Below are positions 28,101 through 38,819 of a stretch of 64,000 nucleotides of DNA, piece by piece. The notes under the pieces are model-generated. The model saw only the letters and a program-made list of their open reading frames with translations, did no database searches and had not been told where the DNA came from. Each line of letters opens with the position of its first letter. Position 1 is the first letter of the stretch. The stretch comes from Benincasa hispida (taxonomy: Eukaryota > Streptophyta > Magnoliopsida > Cucurbitales > Cucurbitaceae): NCBI RefSeq assembly GCF_009727055.1, contig NC_052351.1:53004087-53068086 (forward strand), in the 5' to 3' direction. The position numbers and the translations under genes are program-made.

Positions 28101-28608
28101 ACGAATGTATATACTCAACTAACTAACATATGACATATATATAATAACACATATCCATCATACAATTTTGTTATATATATATATTACAAAATTGATGTTA
28201 CATCAACAATTACTTATTTTTTACTTTTCATCTCAACTTTTTTATGCTTTAATACATTTTTAAGATATGTATGTTTTTAATATTTAAAATTGTATTACTT
28301 TCATGGCCATGAATGTTATAATGTTTAAGTTGAAAGATAGACTTATAATATCTAAAATTTAGTATTTATGAGATTAAATTTTTACGTATATCTTTGCACA
28401 TAAAATATTATTGTCTTTATTAGAAAAATTTATAAATTTTTCTTTGAAAATAATGCATTGGAAATGACCCATTTGACTGATATAATAATAACGAATATTA
28501 TTTCATTAAGGTTGAGCATAAATAATTTAAACGTGGTTAAAAAATAAAAAATAATAATAATAAAAGAGAAATGGGGAATTTTTCCCTACGGGAAATTTCG
28601 CGGGGATG
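28101..28608. other. AT-rich stretch between copia pol and gag
   Basis: No retrotransposon protein is recognisable, although protease and integrase would be expected here. A small hairpin (caattttgt ... acaaaattg) lies near 28163-28194. The last bases, tacgggaaatttcgcgggg, resemble a GC-rich repeat end and run into the N gap. Confidence 0.45.
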
Positions 28609-28623
28609 NNNNNNNNNNNNNNN
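28609..28623. other. Assembly gap (15 N)
   Basis: Fifteen undetermined bases. The gap lies exactly where the relation between the copia gag and pol pieces would be resolved, so their linkage is uncertain. Confidence 1.
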
Positions 28624-29330
28624 GTGAACATCTTTAGCAGGGTTAACTTTTCCCTGACTGCCTTTCTTCTTCTTCCATTTTTTGGTGTCGAAGGAAAAAG
28701 GTGCAAACCTTGATGGAACTTTTTGGAGGACGAGGCAACATTTGCCTCACCCTTTTGTTTCTTGACTTTCATCAATGACTAATATATCTGTAGTTTATTG
28801 AGCACGGTGGTCAGGTTTTAGCCAAGCTTGTCCAAAACAATGTTACTACGAAAATGTAAAGTTCCATGATGAAGCTAACCTAACGGCATCATCAATGACA
28901 GACTCGTTTATCTCCGCCATGTTAAACTGAACCATCATGTTCAAAACATGTTCACGAACATATGTTCCTTCTTTCATCCATGGCATTGAAGATATACTTG
29001 AGAGCATCATGCTTGAGTTGTGAGGACGATTATCCAAACATTCTTATCAGGGACTCCATGATATCACCAATAGTGAGCATGGGCTCATGCTTCTTGGTTA
29101 AAACTTCAGATAAGCTAGACAAGATAGCTAGACAAGATATACGCTTGGGGCCTTTCATTCGCCTTTATCCATTGTTCATATGCCTCCTGAACATTTCGAG
29201 ATGCATTAGTGGCTGAGGCTTAAGGACGATCCTCAACTAGGACGAATCGAAGGTCATCAATAATGAGAAGCGTATTAATAATATTCTTCCAGCTTATATA
29301 GTTATCTTCGTTTAACTTATCATATATTTA
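28624..29330 (-). pseudogene. Copia gag remnant, broken
   Basis: On the minus strand there is an NYISWKNIINTLLIIDDLRF-like start, then MKEGTYVREHVLNMMVQFN and, further on, KGEANVASSSKKF. These are typical of copia gag polyproteins (UBN2-type gag domain) just before the zinc knuckle. Frameshifts and stops break it into three frames. It may be the 5' part of element B, but the N gap and missing protease/integrase make that an inference. Confidence 0.75.
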
Positions 29331-30059
29331 ATCAATTTTATATTTAAATATAGTTATATAGTTATCATATATTTAACTTATATAGTTATCATATATTTAA
29401 CTTCCAACTCACCTTGCAACATCATATATTTAATCCATTTTATATTTAAATTTAATATATTTATTAGTCAATGGACTTTTTTAACCTAATCTTCAAAACT
29501 CGGACTAAAATGACCTATTTGAAATATTAGGGATCAAACACAACTATTTTTGAAAACTTGGGGACCAAAAAGGTATTTAACCATAATAAAATATCAAAGG
29601 AGAGAGAAAGGGTAAATGATGTAAAGTGACCAGAATATGTTGTGGATTCTATATAAACTATAGTCGTAATAAGAATACCATCTATTTTGGAATCAATCAG
29701 ATTAAATGATTGGTTGTAATAGAAAATGTTGGGGCCCATAATGATTTCTATTGCAAATTTAGAATGTGTTTGGAATATATTTTCAAGTGTTTAATTTATT
29801 AAAAAAAAGTCATTTTAGAAGAAATTAAAGTATTTAACAACCGCTCAAAATAGCTTTTCTAAGTGTATCTTAATAAGTTTGTATCAAAAGTGTTTAAAAA
29901 ATGAGTTTTTTGAAAAACATTTTTTTTCTCAAGTTTGTATCAAACGGGCCCATAGGTATCTCCATGGCAGATTTAGGTTAACAACCCCAAACATCATCTA
30001 TTAGGACCCACTCCCTAAATTATATATTACGTTTGCAGGTAAGTAGGGTTTGCAGGTAG
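29331..30059. other. Intergenic with short repeats
   Basis: Two copies of ttatatagttatcatatatt lie at about 29340-29400. At about 29480-29582 there is an end of the 'tttggggaccaaaaaggt' repeat family. A stretch at about 29758-29952 begins atgtgtttggaatat and ends caaacgggccc, resembling a degraded MITE. No gene is seen. Confidence 0.4.
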
Positions 30060-31530
30060 CACGCCTTAGTTCATTTTAATTTTCATACTTTCAAAATGTT
30101 TATTTTGGTTTCTATATTTACAAAATGTTAATTTTTGGTCTATGTAATTCCAAAAAGGTGACCATTTTGCTCAATTTATTTTAATTTTTCCCTTTTGAAG
30201 GAAACAAAATGCCCATTATTTGCAAGTAAATCGACCTAAATGAACTTAAGTAAAAATAAATGGCCCATTTGATAACGCTCTCATTTCTCGTTTCTTGTTT
30301 CATGTTTCTTGGTTCTTATTTCCTGTTTCCTATTTTTTAAAAACTAGAAACATGAATATATTTGGTAACTATTCTTGTTTCTTGAAAAAAAAAAAAAAAA
30401 AGAAAAAAAAAAAGAGAAAAACATAAACTTGTTTGATAATCGTTTCTTGTAATTTTTCCTTTACAATTTCTCTTATTTCATAGTTTAAATTTCTTTCATT
30501 TCATAATTTAAATATAATTAATTATGTTAAATAAGAAATTTATAGCATGTATTAAAATATAAAAAGTAATTATAAGGCATTTACATTATCAAAAGTGGAA
30601 GCAAAATTATTAACTATAATACAGTCATTTCTATCATTCATATGTTGCTAAAATTTGATTCGCAACATTATTTTTCACTCAATCCATTTGTCTTAAATTA
30701 TGCTGGCTCAAATTCGACTCAATTATATTTAGCCAATATCGTGGTTGTAAAATATTAAAGCGAACCTCAATGAAAGTCTTATTAAAGAAAAGTTATATAT
30801 TGTAAAATTCTAACTGATTTCGAACGTACTAAAAAATTTTTTAATTTAAATAATATATAAACATGTATATTATATACAAAATATCTAAGTATACTTATTG
30901 AAAATTTGAAATTCAAAAATCAAAATAATATATAAAATTAAATACTGAAAAATTCAAAATTCAAAATTAAGTTAAATACGTAAATGTAAAAAAATAATAA
31001 TAATAAAAGAAAAGGAGAAAAACAAAATAAAGAAAGAAATATAGCAAACTGACCTAGAAAAGAAAGAAATATTAAAAGTAAAAATAATAAAATAATTAAA
31101 AAGAAAAAGAAATTGTCCTAGATGAGATTCGAAAACAGGACCATAAAGAAGTTCGGGAACAGCTGAGGACCACCTCCTAAACACAATCATATAAAATGAA
31201 AATAGAATAAAGGAGAAATCACTTTCAATAGTTTTTTAAATTCGTCAACATTTTAAAAAACGTTTTTCAAATTTTAAAAACAAAAAATAGGAATAATTAT
31301 CAAATAAGTTAGTTTCTTAAAATATGAAAAACGAAAATAGGAAACAAATAGAAACGTTATCAAATGGATCCAAAATGATCAAAATATTATTTTTGAAAGT
31401 ATGGAAACTAAAGTGAAAAAAGTTGTAAGTAAATGGACTGGAATGAACATTATGAAGTCATATGGACTTAAAAGAACTAAAAATGAAAGTACAGTGACCA
31501 AAGTAGTATTCGAACCTAAGAATAATTTGG
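30060..31530. mobile_element. Nested pair of TIR elements
   Basis: The outer arms are about 30075-30260 and 31373-31520: tttcatactttcaaaatg on the left against the inverse of tttttgaaagtatggaaac on the right. The inner element is 30262-31371. It starts ggcccatttgataacg and ends cgttatcaaatggatcc, a near-perfect inverse, and its subterminal GTTTC-rich and GAAAC-rich stretches also pair. The centre is A/T-rich with no transposase, so both are non-autonomous. Confidence 0.65.
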
Positions 31531-32309
31531 CAATATTTTTGTTTCCTTGTTTCTTATTCCTAACCGATAATTTTTTAAGGTAACTTTTGGTTCCATACTT
31601 TTCAATTTTGAATCTTGCAATTTGATGAGAATATCAAAGAACTTTAAATCGATAAATTTAAAGTCATAGTTTTTTTCCTATGTCAAACTTAAGAAAATTA
31701 AACTTTAAAATCATAAAGGTACATGTATCCATTATAAAAAGACGAAATAAATAATCTTCTAAATCCAGATAGATCACGTTTTTCTTTTTTAATGTTTTTA
31801 TAACTCTCTTTTATGGAAAGAAGTAATTTTCTCTTATAGGGATGATAGGAAAAAAACTATTTGACATTGAGGACCATAAATCCTTTCTAACTTATCAAAT
31901 AAATGAAATAAAAAGCTATCCTCGGTTTGTGGCAATTTGATTCTAATATGACCCTTCATCGAATTAGAATTAATAGAGTAACAATATGTATACATTTTTG
32001 TCCATGGTACATTAATAAACACTCTTTTATACAAATGTTTATGATTATATAGCTTCCATTGACCATTCAATTATATTAATTGCGATAGCAAAACAATAAT
32101 ACACATTAAATAATAGATATGTGTGGCTCCATAATAAAAATATTTCCAATAATCTCCGGTTCGATCACATATGTCAATTAACAATGTGTTTGACCTTATG
32201 AGCTAAAAAATTGTTAATATAAAAGGGAGTTAACATAAACAATCTAGTCCATCAATTATATTAGTAGATCAAGGAGGTATTTGTTACAATTAAAAACAAC
32301 TAAACGCCA

Positions 32310-32480
32310 AAATGAGTATAGCTCAACTAGTATAGTGTTAGTATTATCAACTAAGAAGTTAGAGGTTTGATCTCTCATCCTAATTGAACCTAGGTCATGG
32401 CATGACGACAATAGATTTCAATTAAGCTGTGAAATCCATTGTCAAACTATAAAAACATTCTTCAACATAGGTGACTAGCA
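32310..32480 (+). mobile_element. tRNA-related SINE-like fragment
   Basis: tatagctcaactagtatagtg resembles a pol III A box and gaggtttgatctctc a B box, at SINE-like spacing. No poly(A) tail or target duplication could be fixed, so it is probably an old copy. It does not fold as a functional tRNA. Confidence 0.5.
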
Positions 32481-33129
32481 AATACTTTATAAAATTTATT
32501 AAAAATGTCAGCGACATTTCCCCTAAAAAACGGTTAAAACCACACTTGAAGAGAAGATACACTCACAATTAATTTATTTTCAACTCCAATTCCACCATCA
32601 AGTGTGCCTAACTATACACTCATCGATATAATTCATATCACAATTCACAACATTTGATACAAAATTTACAAAAAAAAAAAAAAAACATAGTAAGAGAGAA
32701 ACATACAAATTTTTGTTTATAAACCATTTGAAATTAAGACTAGCCACTCTAATTACAAGTCAAAACAATAATAGCAAAATACATATTATGTTATGTGAGA
32801 TCTAAATAAATTTGATGGTAAATACCAACTCTTGTAGGCATCGAAACCTTAAACACTGCCTGGTGAAAAATTTAAGAAAAAGAATGAGCTAAAAAAATCC
32901 ATGAAAGCTCATAAGAAAATAAGTATAATAGAGAAATGTTCAAATTTTCAATAGAAATTTGGAATTCAATAAAAACAATGGAAATCACAAGCAAATCCAA
33001 AATCCAAGATAATCAAAACATAGAAAATTTGACAGAGTAGCTCTAGAAAATTTTGACATAAGTTGATAACAAAACTATCACCAAATGTGTATCTGAAACT
33101 CTTGTCATGCATAATTTCAATATGCACAG

Positions 33130-33264
33130 CAGAGTAGTCTTTAATCATACTATACATCGAGTGGTCTTAAGATACATAACAGAGTCATCTCTAGTCATAC
33201 TATGGACCGAAGTAATCTTCAGGTACATAATAGAAGGAGTCTCTAGTCATGTTATGTATCACGA
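33130..33264. repeat. Tandem repeat, about 50 bp x 2.7
   Basis: cagagt(a/c) ... tctagtcatactat ... gatacataa recurs at 33130, 33180 and 33231 with substitutions. It lies just upstream of the gypsy-derived block. No function is apparent. Confidence 0.7.
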
Positions 33265-33489
33265 GCCTATGAAGGTAAAGAATATGGTTAAATGCTTTAC
33301 TTTTTGCATATGCTTGAGTCATTAGTGAAATAAATCCAACAATTCATATCGGTTAATAGTGGTTTGATTGATGGTTCGAGAGTCAATTAATGAATGTCTG
33401 TTACACCCATTTCTATATAACCAATAATGCTTGTAACATTTGAGGTATGTTGAAGTACATCCCAACTTCTCTACTATTTAGCTCTCTCA

Positions 33490-34725
33490 GGCTTATTAAC
33501 TTGATTGTCGGAGGCGGAAGTGATAGGGTTAAAGTTGCCTGAGAGGCGAACTAAAGACGAATTCGATCCCAAGGCTTACAAGTTGTTGACGAAGGCGAGC
33601 TATAACTTCACAACTCACACTGAGTTCAAGAGTTTGAAGATTTATGAGCAACCCCGACTCTTACGACCCAAAAGAATCTTTTGCAAGAGAAACACGCTAT
33701 ACCCATGTCGAGGGTGGGACTCGGATATGAGCTGTTAGAGGCAGTCTGCATAATCAAAAAGGCGAAGGGGGAAAGTGGCCAACAACAATCATATCACTGC
33801 AGAAGAAGTCGATGATACAGGAGAAAATGAGGGCAAAGATAAAAGAGCCTCAGCCTTCGACCGTATTAGACCATCTGCCGCACGTGCCTTGGTCTTCGAG
33901 AGGTTAAGCATGACAAAAGTAGAAAGGGGAAGTCCACATACTATTCCCAGAGCTACTTGACGCTCAGTCTTTCAAAGGTTGACTCTATCGAATGAAGGAA
34001 ATGAGGAAATCATCTGTCAACCACCGGTGGTGGTGCGACCGTCTGTCTTCGAGAGACTAGGTGTAGTTCCAAAGGAAAGCGAAGGAAAACCTCGCGCTCC
34101 CATTTTTTATCGCCTGAAGCATGAGAGGGTTGAAGATCTCCTCGACCAATATATCCCTAGTGAGACAAAGGGAAAGGGAAAAACCTGAGCAAACGCCCCC
34201 GAAATGACCATAAGAAAGAAGGGACCGATACCCCGAGTGTCCATCTGGCGACGAATTGACTTTAAAAACATTGAAGGTTCATCAGACCAGAAGCCATCAA
34301 GAGAGGCAAGAAGTAATGGAGAAATCCGCAGTACCATCCCCTCACGCATGAAGAGAAAGACCTTCATTACTTTAAACACAAGTGAGGGCTCGTTCAAAGT
34401 AAAGAGGCGCGATGTCGTTTTCACCAATCCTCATAATGGAAATTTAGAGCTGGAGGAAGGTGAAACTTCGTGCCACCACATCACCATCACCGAAGAATCT
34501 GAAGAAAGTATGACCGAAGAGGAAGTGGAGGACGCTCACGGTCTAGAGGACGGTGGTCAATCCACGGTGGATGAGCTAAAAGAAATGAATCTGGGCACAG
34601 TAGAAGAGTCGCGTCTGACTTTCATCAGTGCGTCCCTCTCGGAAGGGGAAGAGAACAAATACATGAGTTTGCTCACGAGTACAAGGATGTTTTCGCCTGG
34701 TCATACAAAGAGATGTCAGGACTAG
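33490..34725 (+). pseudogene. Gypsy gag-pol linker remnant
   Basis: Frames read ERRTKDEFDPKAYKLLTKA and later repeated (V/I)F(E/Y)RL phrases (ALVFERLSM, SVFERLGV, APIFYRLKH), then a long acidic stretch (for example EEGETSCHHITITEESEES). I associate these with the region ahead of RT in Tat-like gypsy polyproteins of cucurbits. Stops break it into five or more pieces. The protease active site was not identified. Confidence 0.6.
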
Positions 34726-35830
34726 ATCCAAAAGTAGCAGTCCACTGTTTCGCGATCAAACAGGGGTGTCGACTCGTTAAGCAGGCTCAGTGACGCTTTC
34801 GGTCATAACTGATCCCTCAGATTGAGGTTGAGGTCAATAAGCTTATTGAAGCCGGGTTCATTCGTGAAGTTAAATACCCAACATGGATAGCCAAAATTGT
34901 CCTAGATAGAAAAAAGAATGGATAACTTCATGTCTACGGAGACTTTCGCGACCTAAACAACACATGCCCAAAATTTTCCATTGCCCATCACAGAGATCAT
35001 GGTTGATGCGACAATGGGACATGAGGCCTTATCCTTCATGGACGGATCTTCCAGGTATAACTAGATACGAATAGCCCTCGCAAACGAAGAAATGATGGCA
35101 TTTCGGACCCCAAAAGGGATATATTGCTACAAAGTAATGCCTTTCGAGTTGAAGAACGCTGGCGTTACTTATCAATGTGCCATGCAGAAGATGTTTGATG
35201 ATACGTTGCACAAATACGTGGAGTGCTATGTGGATGACCTTGTGGTCAAAACCAAGTGACGACAGGACCATTTGAAAGATCTAAGAACTGTGTTCGATCG
35301 CCTGCGAAAGTAACAGTTAAAGATGAACCCCCTCAAATGTGCATTCGGCGTAACTTCGAGAAGGTTTCTGGGCTTCGTTGTGAGACATCAAGGGATAGAG
35401 ATCGACCAATCTAAGATCGATGCCATCCAAAAGATGCCAAGATTAAGGAATCTACATGAGTTGAGAAGTTTGCAAGGATGTCTGGCCTACATCCGGAGGT
35501 CTATTTTTAACTTGGTAGAGTAGTGTCAACCCTTTCAAAGACTGATGAGAAATGGAGAGAAGTTCGAATGGGATGAGGCTTGCCAGAATGCTTTCGATAG
35601 CATAAAGAGATACATGATTAGCCCTTTTGTCTTAGGAGCCCTAGTAGCTGGCAAGCCATTGATACTATACATCGCAGCGCACGAGAGATCACTAGGGGCA
35701 CTATTGGCACAAGAAGGAGAGAATGGAAAAGAACACTCTCTATTACTTAAGTAGGACCCTAAACGGAGCCGAGATCAATTATTCCCCTATCTAAAAGACA
35801 TGCCTTACGCTCTTCTTCGCCATAGATAAG
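34726..35830 (+). pseudogene. Gypsy reverse transcriptase and first RNase H remnant
   Basis: Recognisable pieces are IEVEVNKLIEAGFIREVKY, FRDLNNTCPK, the catalytic ECYVDDLVVKTK (about 35217-35255), MNPLKCAFGVTS, FLGFVVRHQGIEID and the RNase H entry LILYIAAHERSLGALLAQEG. Frameshifts near 34980, 35040 and 35255 and in-frame stops prevent translation. The order and spacing match Ty3/gypsy pol. Confidence 0.88.
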
Positions 35831-36808
35831 TTGAGACACTACATGCAAGCCTTCACAGTTCACTTAATTGCGAAAGTCGATCCCATCAAGTATGTCATAT
35901 CCAGGCCGATAATTTCAGGACGTTTAGCCAAGTGGGCAATCATGCTTCAACAGTACGACATTGTTTATGCACCGCAAAGGGAAGTTAAAGGGCAGACATT
36001 GGTCCACTTCCTAGCAGATCACCCAGTTCCATCGGATTGGGAGTTAAGTGAAAACTTGCCCGATGATGAAGTTCTCTTCACAGAAACCTCAGGACTGTGG
36101 GTCATGTTCTTTGACAGTGCAACACGGAGAAATGGTGCGGGGGCAGGTATCGTCCTCATTTTGCCAGAGAAGCACATGCTGCCTTATAATTTTGCACTTG
36201 TCGAGTTATGCTTGAACAACATCACTGAATACCAAGCCTTGATAATTGGTCTCCGAATGGCCTTAGAGATTGGAGTAGCTTGTATAAAGATCTTCAGTGA
36301 CTCAAAGTTGATAATCAATCAAATCTTATGCCAGTACGAGGTGAAGCATGATGACTGGAAACCCTATTTCACTTACGCTCGCCAATTGAAGGAAAAGTTC
36401 GAAAGCGTGACATTGGAATATGTCCCAAGGATGGAGAACAAGGCCTTGGCAAACCTAGCCACTGCCTTAACAGTCCTAGATAATATGTCCCTTAATATAT
36501 CGCTTTGTCAGAGATGGGTTGTACCTTCGATCGGGACTGCATGTGGGGAAACGAATGTGATATCAGTCTACCTAACCAACGAGGAAGACTGGCGGCAGCC
36601 CATCATAGATTACCTTGAGCATAGAAGGCTCTTGGATGACCCCCGCCATAAAACCGAGGTTCGAAGGAGGGTCACACATTTCATTTACTACAAAGGGGTT
36701 CTATACCATCGATCCCTTGTTGAACTTTTCCTTCGATGCCTCAATAAAGAAGAGTCAACAAAGGCTTTGGAGGAAGCACACTCAGGCGTATGCGGCGCAG
36801 TTCCATAA
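35831..36808 (+). pseudogene. Gypsy RNase H / second RVT_3-type RNase H, longest open piece
   Basis: 325 codons are open. The first part (LRHYMQAFTVHLIAKVDPIK, RLAKWAIMLQQYDIVY) closes the first RNase H and its tether. From WVMFFDSATRRNGAGAGIV a second RNase H of RVT_3 type begins: the first Asp in MFFDSA, the Glu in ITEYQAL and the Asp in IFSDSKL are present. The last acidic position is lost, since the motif near ENKALANLATAL lacks the expected ADALANLA spacing. The frame ends at an insertion at about 36806. A second RNase H is a Tat-lineage trait. Confidence 0.85.
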
Positions 36809-37307
36809 CAAATTAGGAAATCTAAATCAAATAAAAGATTTGCTTTAAAATATTAGATTTTTTTATTAGATTTCCTAATTTGATTCTATCCTAATTTCAA
36901 ATTAAAATAAAAAAAAAAAGTTAAACAAATTCCCTATCTAATTTGATTTTATTAGATTTTGCACTCAAATTTATCTTCAACTAAGATTTGGACATATTCC
37001 AAATTTTATTCTAAATCAAATTTAAATTGTGGATGAAATCAAAAATTAAAATTTGGCCATATTCCAAATTTTATTCAAAATCAAATTGTTCAACATTGAG
37101 ATTAAATTGTAAATAAATTCTCAAATTAAAATTTGGGCATATTCCAAATTTTATCCCAAATCCAAATCACTAAATCACTAGACTTTTATCCTCAAGTCAA
37201 ATTATTAAGGATAAAATCTCAAATTAAAATTTGGGCATCTTCCAAATTTTATATGAAATTCATCTAAATTTAGGTTCTTATTTCTATTTCCAAATCAAGT
37301 TGTGGGA
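36806..37307. repeat. About 500-bp repeat-rich insertion splitting gypsy pol
   Basis: Pol homology stops after EEAHSGVCGA and resumes at KLQFQLKRMGYYW-like sequence near 37310. Between them is AT-rich DNA with four irregular copies of gcatattccaaatttta (at about 36993, 37058, 37138 and 37236). Similar phrases (ggccatatttcgaatttc) occur at about 42660 and 42905 in this element's own 3' region, suggesting that the insert came from a related element's 3' region. Confidence 0.7.
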
Positions 37308-38337
37308 ATGGACCAAAGCTACAATTTCAGCTGAAAAGAATGGGTTACTATTGGTCGGGATGATCCAAGACTCGATGGATTATGCAAAGAAGTGTGAAGC
37401 TTGTCAATATCACGCGAATTTCATTCATTAACCGCCCGAGCCTCTGCATCCAACCATAGCCTCGTTACCTTTCGAAACATGGGGGCTTGATCTGGTCGGT
37501 CCTATAACACCTAAGTCCTCAGTAGGGCACTCATATATCCTCGCAGCCACTTACTACTTTTCAAGATGGGTTGAGGCTGTCGCTCTAAGGGAAGCTAAGA
37601 AAAAAAATGTGGTGGATTTTATCCACACTCATATCATTTATCGGTACAATATTCCCCATTGGATCGTGACGGATAACGGGAGACAATTCTCCAACAGTTT
37701 AATTAACAGGTTGTGTGAAAAATTCAAATTCAAGTAGTACAAGTCATCCATGTATAATGCCGCTACAAACGGGTTGGCAAAGGCATTTAACAAGACATTG
37801 TGCAACCTGCTGAAGAAAATTGTTTCCAAGTCAAAGAGAGATTGGTAGGAGAAGATCGGTGAAACGTTGTAGGCTTATCGCACCACTCACCATACCCTTA
37901 CAGGAGTCACCCCGTACTCTCTTGTTTATGGGGTAGAATTTGTCACTTCTTTGGAAAGAGAAATTCTATTGCTAAGAATGGCGGTGCAAGAAGGCTTGAC
38001 TACAGAGGACAATGCCAAACTGCGGCTTCAAGAGTTAGAAGCACTGGATGAAAAACGATTAAAAGCTCAACAAGCATTGGAATGTTACCGGGTGCGAATG
38101 TGTAAAGCCTTCGTTAAGCATGTAAAGCCTCGATCCTTTCAAGTCGGTGATCTAGTGCTCATTGTAAGGAGATCAATTATCACGACAAAACATATGGGGA
38201 ATAAGTTTACACCTAAATGGGATAGGCCCTACGTCGTCAAAGAAGTCTACAGAAATGGAGCCTACAAGATAGTTGATCAAGATGGGGTAAGAATATGCCC
38301 AATCAATGACAAGTTTCTCAAGAAGTTTTACGCTTAA
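37308..38337 (+). pseudogene. Gypsy integrase and pol C-terminus, broken
   Basis: Zinc-finger part CEACQYHANFIH, catalytic core with GLDLVGPITPKS (first Asp) and IVTDNGRQFSN (second Asp), then NGLAKAFNKTL where a Lys replaces the catalytic Glu. The tail FQVGDLVLIVRR and FTPKWDRPYVVKEVY ends in FYA and a stop at 38337. No chromodomain follows. In-frame stops occur near 37430, 37737 and 37845. The last 128 codons are open. This enzyme would insert the element's cDNA; it is inactive here. Confidence 0.88.
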
Positions 38338-38365
38338 CAAATGTAAAAAAAAAAAAAAAAAAAAC

Positions 38366-38549
38366 CTTTATACGAACTACATTATGACTTGATCCCTGTC
38401 ATTATAAAGAGTACGTAGGCAACTTAAAGAAATTTAAGTTTAGTCACGCACGCAAAAGAAAAATATTCTTTTGAACTACGTTATGACTTGATCCCTGTCA
38501 TTATAAAGGGTACGTAGACAACTTAAAGGAATTTAAGTTCAGTCACGGG
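38366..38549. repeat. Two direct copies of an 80-bp unit after pol
   Basis: gaactac.ttatgacttgat followed by ccctgtcattataaag.gt and acgtag.caacttaaag occurs twice, about 98 bases apart. The phrase is characteristic of the region behind pol in Tat-like gypsy elements. Flanked by poly(A)-rich stretches. Confidence 0.8.
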
Positions 38550-38819
38550 ATAAAAAAAAATATATGTGTGTATACATGAGTCAAGTGCAAAAAAAATAAT
38601 AAAAAAATAATAGATAAATAAAAAAAGAAACATAAATGTGAATGAGGCTTTAAAGCACCGGAGAGCGTCGTTAAGAAAAAAAGGAAAAGGCAGTTTCCAT
38701 ATAAGAAACTTTGACACTACGATAAACAAATCTAGCAACAAAAGGATAATTACAAAAAAATTCTTAGGCCTCTAACTACTGAGGTATGCATAAAAAAAAA
38801 AGGGACAAGCAATGTCAAG

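Larger units (their letters stand above)
31531..33489. other. Intergenic, no gene seen
   Basis: AT-rich DNA. It contains a SINE-like stretch and a short tandem repeat, both listed separately. A poly(A) run lies near 32671-32687. No conserved frame is visible. Confidence 0.45.
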
